DNA of 64,000 nucleotides from Vanilla planifolia (Eukaryota > Streptophyta > Magnoliopsida > Asparagales > Orchidaceae): assembly GCA_023846275.1 (NCBI GenBank), contig JAIUJO010000147.1:322501-386500 (forward strand). Reading direction: 5' to 3'. Below are positions 1 to 11,774 of the stretch, piece by piece. Position numbers and translations under genes: made by a program. The notes under the pieces are model-generated. The model had not been told where the DNA came from. It searched no databases and worked only from the letters and a program-made list of their open reading frames with translations. How positions within the stretch are numbered: the first letter of the stretch is position 1; the number at the start of each line of letters is the position of its first letter.

Positions 1-513
1 AAATGTGGGTTAAATCACCTATGTGATCCATCATGTTTGATTTATTTATTTTTTAAAATTGAATTAATTTTTATTTTTGATGCACATTAATTTCTAATTT
101 CTATATTATCATTTTTATGCTTGCCAAAATATCTAGTTTATTAATTTCCTTATTTATTTCAATTTGACTTCACTAATAGTTGATATTTGCAAAGCATTTC
201 AAGAGGAATTTTCATCTAGTCATCTTCCATAATTTAAGGGCGAAATTTTTTTCATTTGTACTTCCAAAAGGTAGGGCACTAAGTCATTAATGTTAACTCA
301 ATTACATGGTAAAAGAATGAATTACTTATTCCAAACATTGCCTCAAGAAATTGGTGTGAGAGTGTGTATGGTTACAACTTCTTTTGTGTTTATGTAAGGA
401 TTAGATAGATTGAATGGTAGATCGAATCTGAAGATACTAGTGATGATAAGAAGTAGATGAACCAAATGAAGAAAGAAGAGAAGGAGAAGTGAAAAACCTA
501 GAAACTCAATTTA

Positions 514-960
514 GTGATGAATCATGATGGTAAACTTATATCAGGTATTTCTTATTCTAGCCATGAGTTTACCTTTGAATCCAGTGCTAAAATACCAAAT
601 TCCTTTTTTAAATTTGTTTTTAAGAATAAAATATTAATTAGCATGTATGATGATGTTAAGAAAGTTTGTGCAAAACATGAATCTATAATAGTTGAATTGC
701 TTGAAAAATATGATGGACTTAAAGAAGAAAATATTTATTTACTAATCAAGTTAATTCTTATGTTTTTAATATTTCATGTTTGAAAGTTTCAAATAAAGAA
801 TGTGAAATTAAATTGTTCAAATATATTACATGAAATGATGCTTTAAAGTTAGGGAATGATAAGTTAAGCAAAGAAAATCCTTTTCTTAAAGAAAAATTGG
901 AAAATTTTAAATCAATTGAAAAGGAAATATATATCTAAAATCAAAATAAAAGAGCTTTTT
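514..960 (+). pseudogene. copia gag remnant, coiled-coil part
   Basis: An 89-codon open stretch (514-783) ends in a Lys/Glu/Leu-rich segment (residues about 46-80, with VELLEKYDGLKEEN) of the kind found before the zinc knuckle in plant copia gag proteins. After the stop, 860-930 continues the same character in another frame (KENPFLKEKLENFKSIEK). The start ATG is probably not a real start, because gag should begin further upstream. Seen: composition and position 5' of the knuckle. Inferred: gag identity. Without the knuckle downstream I would not have called this. Confidence 0.5.
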
Positions 961-1200
961 TCTCATGTATATAGTTGTAACATTCACATTGACCTTCAGG
1001 TGCCACTTCAATCATTCTTGTGAAAATGAATAATTTTTTGTTTGATTGATAAGTGTTTAAAAATGCATTACTTTTCAATGATGTGACAACAAATAATTTA
1101 TGTTTTCATGGCAATTATAGATGGAAAAAAATCATATATTGATGTATTCAATACGTCTATTATTTCTCCTTTTCATACATTTAATTACCAAGAAAAATCT

Positions 1201-1260
1201 GATATTGTATGCTATTATTGTTCAAAATTTGGATATCTTACACTTGATTATTGAATTAAG
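1201..1260 (+). pseudogene. Broken CCHC zinc knuckle of copia gag
   Basis: Frame 1201 reads DIVCYYCSKFGYLTLDY, stop, IK. The spacing is exactly CX2CX4HX4C, but the His position is Tyr (TAT at 1234-1236) and the last Cys position is Tyr (TAT at 1249-1251), followed directly by TGA. Each loss needs a single transition (CAT to TAT, TGT to TAT). The two first cysteines (1210-1212 and 1219-1221) survive. The knuckle binds genomic RNA in live elements; this one could not hold zinc. Confidence 0.72.
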
Positions 1261-1362
1261 AAATAAATAAATCTAAAGCATAATTGATATGATTGGATTC
1301 TATCAAAAACAACTTCTAGAAATTTCTTTACAAGAGCATAACATGCACACTTTAGCACAATT

Positions 1363-1389
1363 CAGCCTAAGATGTTTTGGGTTCTTAAA
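1363..1389 (+). pseudogene. copia gag/protease linker (PKxxWVPK-like)
   Basis: The frame reads QPKMFWVLK. Many plant copia polyproteins carry a PK..WVPK motif between the zinc knuckle and the protease; here the Pro before the last Lys is Leu (CTT for CCT). It lies about 110 bp after the knuckle, as expected. The protease DSG motif that should follow near 1500 is not convincing: GAT at about 1507 is followed by codons that only loosely fit. Confidence 0.5.
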
Positions 1390-1832
1390 TTTAATTCTTA
1401 GATAGTTTTGTAGGTGTGTCTCAAATTTTAATTCCTATGAAGAAAAGCCATGCTTTCTTAGTTTGTGTAGGTCGTTAACAAAATATTTGAGGTCCTAGCT
1501 CATTATTGATAAATATTAATCATGTAGAACTTGTTAGTTAGAGCATATAGTTGTCACATGATGAATTCAAATATGACAAGAAAGTCATTATCATATTTTT
1601 TCCTTGACATTTTTTGATGAAATTTGATTGAATGACATATTATTTATTATTAAAAGGATAAACCTATGAGCTCATAGATATAATAAAAGTTGATTGAAGG
1701 ATTCAATATAAAAAAGATGGAAAAGAAAAACTAGGTTATGCAGGACATCAAATTTAAATGACCTTTGAGTGAGTGGATGTTTAGAGATAATTATCTTGGA
1801 CACAAGGTGCATATGTTTAGGTGAAAAGAAAC

Positions 1833-2060
1833 TTGGATTTGTGATTGGTATTGTGTTTTTTAAATTTAGTGGAGCTAAATTTTATAAGAATAAAAATATG
1901 ACCATCATAACCTTCGTTGAATTGATTAGAAGATTAAAAAGATAAAAAAAATTTTAGTTGAAAAAAATTTTAAAACAAATATCTATATTATTATTATAAG
2001 GAGTGGAAAATATGAGAACAGTTTATATCCTTCACTTACGATTACATGTAAGACTGTATA
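1833..2060 (+). pseudogene. copia integrase core remnant
   Basis: Codons at 1914-1943 read FVELIRRLKR and codons at 1997-2023 read IRSGKYENS. In live copia integrases the second block is IRSDHGxEFENS, so the catalytic Asp and its His neighbour appear to have been deleted. A weaker block at 1833-1866 fits the D-D-x-S-R-x-TWVLFL segment with a stop inside. Order and spacing agree with integrase. Known role: joining cDNA to host DNA; this copy is dead. Confidence 0.6.
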
Positions 2061-2327
2061 AGGGAAAATAATAAAGTTTACATGCTTGGAGTTAATCTTT
2101 TTTAATTTTAAAATTTAATAAAATTTTTAATTGACATGATTTTTTTAGATTTACATTTGTAATTTTATTTTGATGGAGAAGAGATAACAAAAAAAGTTTG
2201 ATACTTTAATTTGTGCATTAGATTGATAATAACATACATGCTATGTTTGATGAGTGAATTACAAAAATAATTAATAAAAAAGATTGAATGATTTGATGGA
2301 GTAATTTATGTACCTTGTATTGAAAAA

Positions 2328-2453
2328 ATGGAGAAAAATAAACTAGACTTCATAGAATATCTAAAAGAAGCTCATCAACAAGTACTTGGAGATTGTTAAT
2401 ATCAATATCTATAGGAATCAAATAGATGGCATGCAAATGAAGCAGTTTGAACA
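2328..2453 (+). pseudogene. copia integrase, VERKN to WxEAV region
   Basis: Codons from 2328 (MEKNK, then IEYLK) fit the VERKNRTLxEMAR block that carries the catalytic Glu, with small indels. Codons from 2427 read WHANEAV, stop, TRVSIVH, matching the WAEAVNTACYVxNR block that follows integrase in copia Pol. The stop replaces the Asn after EAV. Downstream, at about 2665, the sequence changes to satellite, so the reverse transcriptase is absent. Confidence 0.62.
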
Positions 2454-2669
2454 AGAGTTTCCATAGTACACTAATATTTTTCATAGAAACAATATTTTAT
2501 GAAGATACTCTCAAGTGTGTATGTTGATGTCATGAATCAATAGTTAGAAAAAACTATAAAAATTTTGTATAAGATTTAATTCTCATGCTTATTGATTAAT
2601 AGCTTACTAGAGCTAAATAAGTACTGAAAAATAAACAATATAACTATTGGAGACAAGACTAGACCTATT

Positions 2670-5600
2670 ATTTAGGGTATATTAAGGGGATCGATCATAA
2701 AATCCTTGATTGTTAAATCATTTTGCTAGTCCAAATGGCAAGTAAAACATGGCAAAACTAATGACCATAAAAAAATTAATAGCATGAAAATTAAGATTTA
2801 ATTAGACAGAGTTCATCAAGATGAATCCAACAATGTTGTTTCATCTCAGTTGTATCTCATTTTGAATTACATACAATTAACAAACTTAATAAAATAAAAT
2901 TATAGTAAATTATTTTTTATTTGATAAGAAAAATGCACTGATGGTACTAGATAAATTGAAGCAACATAATATAGCCAATATATGCGACATAAAGGTAACA
3001 GGAATGGAGAATTAGAATTTCATATTAGCTTATGGAAATCTAAATGAAAAATTTTAACAAATGCAATAAATCATGCAAGAAAGTTGTATTACAACATACT
3101 AAAGTGGAGAAGTGTAATATCCTCATCTTTAAATCAAGAAAATAAAAAATATAAAATAATGAATATATAATTTAATTACAATAAGGTCATTGAAACAATT
3201 TCAACTATATTTCTTTTATCTTTAAATAAGCCTAAACATAAATAATAATAATAAAAATATGTTATTTTAATATTATGAAAATTATAAAATTTCATAAAAA
3301 GTCATAAATTAAACTGCAATATGACCAAATCAATGCGAAGTAATAGTCGTAGGGAGAAGAATTTCATATCCATAATAACATATGAAATCAAAGTGAAGAA
3401 TTTAAATAAATTGTATGACAAAGCTACATTTCTAGATACTAATATGTTTCATTGTAATATCAATAAAATAAAAAAATGGAGTCGAAATACCATATAAATC
3501 ATCCCAAAATTCAAAAAATTGAAACATTTGAAAATAAAAATATCAACATTTAATTGCATTATGCGCATTGAGACTAGATTTACAACATTTGATACATCTC
3601 AATCATACCTTGTTTAGAATTTATTAGATTATTAAATTAAATAGGGAAAAAAACTCATTAAATATAATTTTAATGTCACAAAAATATTTATTAAAGCTAC
3701 AAAAATATAATTTGAAGGAACATAAGTTTACCATATCATGTAATTTAAATGTCACATAGGAAAAGAATTAGAGTAACATAGTAATTTAACCAACTCAACA
3801 TTAAATATTTGAAGAAAATAGATAAATTTTATAGGAAAGTTGTATTCCAAGATATTAAGGAGAAATATTGTAACATCATTAATTGATAAATTAGGTACAA
3901 ATCAAAATGCTGTTTCATTTATGTTAATCTTTAGGTGAAATTTTTAAATTTTAAAAATGATTACTTCTTTTGAAAGAACTCCTTCAGATGAGTCCAATTA
4001 TGTTTTTTCTAATATATTAGAACACATTTGAAATTTTTATGAATTAGCAAGGTAAATAAGTATAAAAATAAATAAATTTCTATTTCAATATCAAATAATT
4101 TTTTAAGACTGAAATTAAATAAAATTAATCAATTAAATAAATGTAAACTAAGGTGATTTAAAGGTCTCATTGAGGAGAACTCGAGTTTTAGGGAAATGAT
4201 AAATGTTATAAGTAAGTTGAATTCCAAAATACTAAGAAGATCATGTGTAACATCCAAGATTATTAATTCAGTTACAGGTCAAAATAACACCTAAAACAAG
4301 CTCAAGAACCTAGAAAAAAAGCACTAAGAAATATACAGTTGAATATTTAATTTTACCAAGCTCGATAAGATGAGTCCAGCGATAATTTCCTCCTCTCAGT
4401 ATGACCTCATTTAGAATTGTTATTAATTCCCAATTTAAGTATTGATAAATAACAATAGTTTTTTTGAATATTATGAAAATGAGGATTTCATGAGAGGTGA
4501 TTTAGAGTTTCATCATAGTATAAAAAATTTAAAGCATAAAAATCAAAGAAATAAGATAAATTGTATGAGAAAGTTATATTTTAAGATACTTAGGAGATAA
4601 AGTTTAACATTCTTATTTGTGAAATTAGGTAAAAATTAAAATGTCTCATTAAACACTAAAACTATAGAAAATAAAACATTTAGAAATACAAGGATGAATT
4701 TTTAATTTAATAGATCTCATTAAGGCGAGCCAATGACGTTTTATACCTTCATTGGACCTCATTTGGAAGTTTTACTATTTACCAAAATAAATAAGCAAAA
4801 AATAGTAAATAATTATCCTTAATATTAAATGAAGAATTATACTAAAGTTGAAAGGAGATAACTTGAAGCAAGTCAACATAAAAAAATTAAAGTGGCGAAA
4901 TGGTTATATGGGAGAAGAATTACACCTTGATAATAGAGCTTATTGGGGAAAGTCTTGTCCTTCTTAATTTGTCATCATCAAACTACATTGGAAATTACTA
5001 TCAATTAACATTACTTAATTAGTAATTCTATATTATGTAAATATAGTTTAATGTTAGAGGTGAGAGAATTTAAACTATGTAATTTCTCCAAATAAATATG
5101 AAACGTTTTAAGAAAAATATTTTAAATTATTTTGGATGTTGCATTCTAAGATAATAAGACAAGTGAGTGTAAAATCATCAATTATCAAATCATGTATGAA
5201 TCAAATTATCTAATTAAACAGGTCAAAACCATAGAAAAAAATATTTTTAAACATAAAAATTATTTTTAAAGTTTATAGTGCTTGACAAAGTGAATCTAAT
5301 TGATATTTGATTCGTCTTCAGTTGGTGTCAGATATAATTTTCGTGAACTATAAAAAACAATAAGCATAAATAATAATAAATTATTATGATAACAAAAAAT
5401 AATATAATTATTAAAGCTAAAATGAGATACAAAATAAAAGTGATTTCTATAGAGATTATTGAGATGTGCTAAAGTTTGTAGTATTACAATTAGAAATGTT
5501 ATACAATTATTTTTAATTAAAAAAATAAAAAAGTAATAAATAATGGTAAATTTCTATTTTAATGTTGCGTAAATAATATAACAAAGCCAAATGATAGAAA

Positions 5601-7265
5601 TTGAGGCCAAAATAAACAAAGAGATATATTTGAAGAAATATGAAATATTGTGCAAGAAAATTTTATTTCAAGATACATAAGAAGTCATGGGTAACATCCT
5701 TTGCCATTAAATCATGTATAAATGACAATAATTTTTTTAAAACAAATTAAAAATATAAAAAAATAAAAAAAATCAACATTTAAATTGATAATGCTCATCA
5801 AGATACGTCTAATGACCTTTGTTTTGTTTTGATCAGACATTCATTGTAATTATTACAAATAACAAAATTAAATAAATATAGCTAAATTGAAGAAAATCAA
5901 AAGCCATAATTACAATAATTTAGGTTTACAAAGTAAAAAAAAAATCAAAGTAAAAAAAATTTTAAAATTGAGATAAATTGTAAGTGAAATTTTCATTATA
6001 AGATATAAAAAAGATTTCATATAATAATATCAAATGTCAAATCAAGTACAAATTAAAATGACTCATAAAAAATATCAAAATAATAGAAATAAATTAATAA
6101 AAATAAAAAATATTTTCTTGGATAAAGCTCATTGAGGTGGGTTTAACAATTATTATTAGGCTTTGTGAGATCTCATTTATAAATATTATAAATTACTAAA
6201 TTAAATGAGAATTAATAATAGTAAATTAGTGTTTTGTGATTACAAAAATATTTATAAAAGTTGAAATATGGTAAATTAAGTAGTGAAATATAGCCAAATC
6301 AATGAGATGTAAAAGTGACAACATAGGATAATAATAGTTTCTTGGCATTATAATTAAATTAAAGCAAAAGTTTTTGAAGAAATTTGATAAATTATGTTGA
6401 GAAGTTACTATCCAAGATAAGAAGGAGATTGTGTTTTAACATCTCTATTCCTCAAATCATGTATGAAACAAAATATTTCATAAGGCATGAAAAATTCATA
6501 GAAAATAAAATATCCATAGTTATAAAATGAATATTCAATTTGATAAAGCATATCTACATGCCTCTAATGATGTTTGCTTTATGTTAATCAAATCTCATTT
6601 AGAATTACAGCAAATTACCAAATTGAATTACCATAAATCATAATAAATTATTATTTTAATATTAAATAGATATATATTAAATTTTAAATCATACAAATTA
6701 AGGTAATCTAACATACCCAAATAAAGGCAAGGAAGAGGTTAGAATAGGAGAGATTTAGATTTACAAAGTAATAAAACTAAATCAAAAGGGAAATTGTAAA
6801 AAATAAGATAAATTGTTTAAGTTCAAATCCATGATAACGAGTATATCATGTGTAGTAGCTTTGATTGTCATATCATGTAAGAATCCAAAGCACTCATAAA
6901 CAATTTCAAAATATCAGAAAATAAAATATTTATTAAGTTTTTAAAAATAAAATTTTATTTTATAGAGCATATTTATATAAGCTTAATAATGTTTACTTTT
7001 CCTTGATCATTTCACATTTGGAACTACTATTAGTTACAAAAGAAGATAAATTTAAAAAAATATAAATTATTATATTTACATTAAGTAAATAATATAGTTG
7101 AATTAAGATAAATTGATGTAATGTAAAGGTATTTCTACAAAAAAATTTAGATTAACGTTATAATACAACAAAATAAAAAAACACAATTAGAAGAAATGTG
7201 ATAAATTTTATTGGAACCTTGCATTCCAATATGCTCAAGAGACCGAGTGTAACCACTTTGATCAT
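2670..7265 (+). repeat. Satellite array, orientation F, block 1
   Basis: About eleven diverged head-to-tail monomers. The landmark (agatcgagtgtaacatcct, variously decayed) recurs near 2690, 3110, 3860, 4235, 4600, 5160, 5690, 6010, 6430, 6840 and 7240. Spacing is uneven (about 320-750 bp), so several monomers carry deletions or a missed landmark. Other recurring parts of each monomer are a gctcatcaagatgagtc dyad, a tttcatctcgatcagacctc block, an aataaattattattttaat block and a gataaattgtatgagaaagt block. No gene is seen; open frames here do not persist from monomer to monomer. Confidence 0.88.
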
Positions 7266-10200
7266 ACTTTTCTTGTTGACTTGTTCGTTTTACTAAGAAA
7301 CTTTAATACTCTTCTAATGTGATGTTTAGATTAGTTTCATTTTGTTATTAAAATGCTTCAATTTATCTTTTTTTAGCTTTAATATATATATGTTGTCATA
7401 ATATTAAAATAATAATTTCTTATTATTTTTACTTATTTAATTTAATAATTTATAGTAATTCCAAACGACAACATTTGGAAAAGTAACAAACAGCACTGGC
7501 CTTCCCTCGATGTGCTTTATGTAATTAAATATTCATTTTTATATTTTTTATAAAAAAATAATTTGGTAAGATTTTGGTATGGATTACAAAATAGTTTGAT
7601 TTGTTCCATATATAATGATTGAGCACGTTACACATGATCCTCTTAGTATCATGAAATGCAACATCCTTATAAAAGTTTTCTTATTTCATGTTTTTCACTT
7701 TGAATTCCTTATTTTTCTATATAATTATAAATCTACTCTAATGTATGCTTTACATAATTTTTAATTAGTTAGGTTACTTTACAACAAATATATTTAATTA
7801 AGGCTTAACATATATCTATTTCATTCTGAAATAATAATTTATTTCAATTTTTGTTTACTTTATCAGGTAATTTGTAGTAATTGAAAATTTTGTTCGATGA
7901 AGACAATACAAATGTCATTGGAATAATTTAAGCAAACTCTATCTAATTAATTATTCAACTTTATAATTTTTAATAATTTTAAAGATTTTTGCATGCTTTA
8001 TAAAAATTTTGATTTATACTTGATTTGATAATCAAAGATGTTATAGTCGATCTCATTAGTGTCATTTAAAACAACTTCTCTAAATAATTTATCTCATTTC
8101 TTCTAATTTTTTATTTGATTTAGTTAAATTTTTATGAAATTCTAAATCTTCTCTCTTGTAACCTTTACATCACTTTGGTTTGGTTAAAATACTTTAATCT
8201 AATTTCTCTTATTTTAGCTTTTATAAATATTTAATTAATATAAATGAAAGAATTTATCATTATTTATGCTTATTTCATAATATATTTTATAGTTTATTAT
8301 ATTTTATGGGACATTATGCTTCGTCTCTTTTTTGATGATCAAGAATGAAACACTCGAGCTCCTTATTACTTTAATTGATTTATATTATAATAATACAATT
8401 TAATTTATTTAAGCTTTAATAATTATATTTATTAAATATTACAAGAATTTTTAATCTTTATTCATATTCATTTTGGTAATTCATAGAAATTTGAAATGAG
8501 GTCCAATATAGTGAAAAGAAATGTTGTTAGACTCACATAAACAAGTTAACCAAATAAATTTTCAAATTTTATAATTTTAATATTTTATTTTTTATGGTTT
8601 TTACATGTGATTTGAAAATTTTTTAATTTGTACGTAATTTGATGATCATCGATTTGCTGTCTATCTCTTAAATATCAGGGAGAATTACCTTCTATACAAT
8701 TTATCTCATTTCTCAAAATTTTTTATTTCATTTGGTTATATAACTATGTAATGTTGAATCATCTTTCTACTATGCTTTAGATCCCATTTTTATGTTGCTT
8801 TAGTTTCTCTTATTTCAGTTTCAAATGTATTTTTACCTAAATTTTATAATTATATTTTATTAGTATTTATGATTATTTAAAATATTAATTTGTAGTAATT
8901 CTTAATGATATATATTAAAAAAATGTCATTACATTCATCGCATAAACATCAATGTAAATAACTATTTGTTTTTTCCATTTTTAAATATCACATATTTTGT
9001 GGTTTTATTATGTTTTATAAGATATTTTGAAACATAACTTTTTGAGGATCTTGGATATTATAGTTGATCTTTTTAATAATTTGGAATTAATCATCCCATA
9101 TGATTTATCTTGTTTCTTCAATTCTTTCACTTTGATTTGGTCAAAATATTACAAAAAAAAATTTTCTTCTCATGTTACCTTAACATTACATTGTTTTATT
9201 TATACTACAATACACCAATTTTCCTTCATTCACCTTTCTATTATATTCGTTCGAAATAAAAATAATAATATTTTCAATTTTAAAGTTATTTAGTGTACGA
9301 ATTTACTATAATTCTAAATGAGTTTCTATCAAGATGAAACAAACACCATTATAGTTATATCACTGAATTACAATGAATTGAATATTAATTTTTATATATT
9401 CATAAAATTTTTTTTAGGAATTTGCATACTTTATGAGGGATTTTTATTCATACCTGATTTTATAATCGATGTTGTTATATTTGATTTAATAATATTTACG
9501 TATTCAACATTTTAGTTCAATTTTACTCATTTGACTTCTATAAATATTTCACATTAGTTTTGTCATATTGCTATGTTATTCTAGTTTTCCTATTTGCGGC
9601 CCACAACATGCATTGAATTTATTGAATTACATTGGTTGAATTTATCTGTTTGTGTCCTTCACATAAACATACTTTTTGTTATTATTACTATTATTTATTA
9701 TTTTTTAAGCATATTCAATGGAGCATTTCTTTTGAATTCCAAACAATGTCTGTTTAATATGTAATAGAAGCCGTCGAATTTGTTTTAATATGTTAGGTTC
9801 ATTAATATATTTATTTTTTTATATTTTAAATTTTTTTATTTTATATGATTTGGCATTCTTTATTGTGGATTTTGACACAGCTAATTTGAAGATTGAGGAT
9901 TTTTCACCTGTTCTCCTTAGTATTAGAATTGAACTTTCCAACATAATTTATTTTAGTTCTTAAAAGTTTTTACTCTGAATTGGTTATATTAGTACTTAAA
10001 TTTAATTCTCCTTTTGTGTGATCTTTACCCTATCTTGATTTGGTTTATTACATTACTTCCCTTTAAATTAACCTTTTATATTTATTTACTTAAAAGTAAA
10101 ATAATGTTAAATAACAATTTATGCTTATTTGCATTGGTAATGTGAGGTAATTTAACGTGAGGTTCGATCAAGAATGTTATGCTCAATCTCCTTAGTACCA

Positions 10201-11122
10201 AGTAGTGCAACTTCTAAGTACAGCATATCTAATTTCTTGAATTTTTTTCCTTTGAATTAGTTATATTCCTTTGTAACTCTAACACTACTCCCAAATGGCC
10301 ATTACACTTTTGTTGTTATGTAACAATTTTTTAATTTACTTCATTTTAGCATTAATAGCTTTCAATATTAAAGTAATAATTTTTTACTATTTATGCTTAT
10401 TTAATTTGATGATTTGTAGTAATTCAAAATGTTATCATATGAGGATAAAATAAATAATTTTCTATGACCCATATCAAACTAAATTTTTATTTTATTTTTT
10501 CCAATTCATTTTTAGATTTCTAGAAAGCTTTACTAAAAATTTTGACTGTTATGTAATTTGATGATCTAGGATGTTATACATGATCTCCAAAGTATCTTGG
10601 AAAGAACATTTTCAATAGAATTTGTCACATCTTCAAAAGTTTCTTTTTGATGCCATTATATTATATTGTTCTCTAAATCCACTCTCCTTGGAAATTTACC
10701 TCACATTGTTTTAGTTGTATAACATAGTTTCAAATTACGTTTTTTTAGCTCTAATATATGTTTCCTATTATTGAAATACTAATAGATTATTACATATAAT
10801 TACTTTTTTTCATAATTTGTAATGATTTACAATGCTGTCTTTGATTATTTTTACTTATCTCATTCTTTCAATTGTTTTTACATTAATTTTTTTATACTGT
10901 AATGTAACTCTAAATCTCCTCCTATGCTGCCTTCACATGTCTTTGATTTGCTTATATTAAATTACTTCAATTTATCATATTTAATCTTTAATATTGTTTA
11001 CTTAATAATAAACTAAAAATTTATTATCATTTATGATTATTAACTTTGATAACTGATAGTTATTTTAAATGTGGTGTGAAATAGACAAAATAAATATTAT
11101 TGGAGTAGTCTTTATGAGATCT

Positions 11123-11774
11123 ATTCTTCTTCTTCTTCTTCTTCTTCTTATTCTCCTTCTTCTTCTTCTTCTTCTTCTTCTTCTTCTTCTTCTTCTCCTT
11201 CTTCTTCATCTTCTTCTCCTTCTTCTTCTTCTCCTTCATCTGCTTCTTCTTCTTCTCCTTCTTCTCACTTCTTCTTCTTCTTCTTCTCCTTCTTCTTCTC
11301 CTTCTTCTCCTTCTTCTTCTCCTTCTTCTTCTTCTTCTTCTCCTTCTTCTTCTTCTTCTTCTCCTTCTTCTTCTTCTTCTTCTCCTTCTTCTTCTTCTTC
11401 TTCTCCTTCTTCTTCTTCTTCTTCTGCTTCTTCTGCTTCTTCTCTTCTTCTTCTTCTGCTTTCTTCTTCTTCTTCTTCTTCTTCTTCTTCTTCTTCTTCT
11501 TCTTCTTCTTCTTCTGCTTCTTCATCTTCTTCTGCTTCTTCTTCTTCTTCTTCTGCTTCTTCTTCTTCTTCTTCTCCTTCTTCTTCTTCTTCTTCTTCTT
11601 CTTCTTCTTCTTCTTCTTCTTCTTCTTCTTCTTCTTCTTCTTCTTCTTCTTCTTCTTCTTCTTCTTCTTCTTCTTCTTCTTCTTCTTCTTCTTCTTCTTC
11701 TTCTTCTTCTTCTTCTTCTTCTTCTTCTTCTTCTTCTTCTTCTTCTTCTTCTTCTTCTTCTTCTTCTTCTTCTT
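11123..11774 (+). repeat. Long (TTC)n / (GAA)n microsatellite
   Basis: About 650 bp of TTC-phase sequence, pyrimidine-rich on +. The first two thirds carry interruptions (TCC, TGC, TCA, single-base shifts near 11265 and 11442-11463). From about 11581 to 11773 the tract is an essentially unbroken run of some 64 TTC units. It begins right after the satellite phase gagatctat and ends where the phase ttatttggctatattaaattgctt resumes, replacing about 250 bp of a monomer. Its open frames (poly-Leu then poly-Ser on +, poly-Lys on -) are by-products of the repeat. Known: long GAA/TTC tracts form triplex DNA and attract silencing; nothing here shows that directly. Confidence 0.97.
11321..11426 (+). 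repeat. 21-bp second-order repeat inside the TTC tract
   Basis: The TCC interruption recurs at 11321, 11342, 11363, 11384 and 11405, exactly 21 bp apart, and TGC occupies the same phase at 11426. The unit is therefore six TTC triplets plus one TCC triplet, repeated five times. Earlier TCC interruptions (11288, 11300, 11309) are 9-12 bp apart and do not fit the period. Confidence 0.9.

Larger units (their letters stand above)
1..2665 (+). mobile_element. Decayed Ty1/copia retrotransposon fragment (gag to integrase)
   Basis: This stretch lacks the satellite monomer and carries, in the right order and all on the + strand, remnants of a copia polyprotein: a gag-like acidic coiled segment (514-960), a zinc knuckle (1210-1251), the gag/protease linker (1363-1389), integrase core fragments (about 1914-2023) and the integrase C-terminal motif region (2328-2453). 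All frames are broken by stops and indels. No reverse transcriptase is seen before satellite resumes near 2665, so the element is truncated at that side; the other side runs off the window. No LTR or primer-binding site was recognised. Family assignment rests on motif order rather than on any single motif. Confidence 0.72.

Noticed and set aside
1490-1530. A possible copia protease DSG site after the linker motif
   Set aside because: Only isolated codons (GAT, TCA) fit and several substitutions are needed. The evidence is too thin for a feature.
9027-9515. Two adjacent open frames (88 and 65 codons) with membrane-like composition
   Set aside because: Phe/Ile/Leu-rich translations are the default for T-rich strands. 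Both lie within normal R-array monomers.
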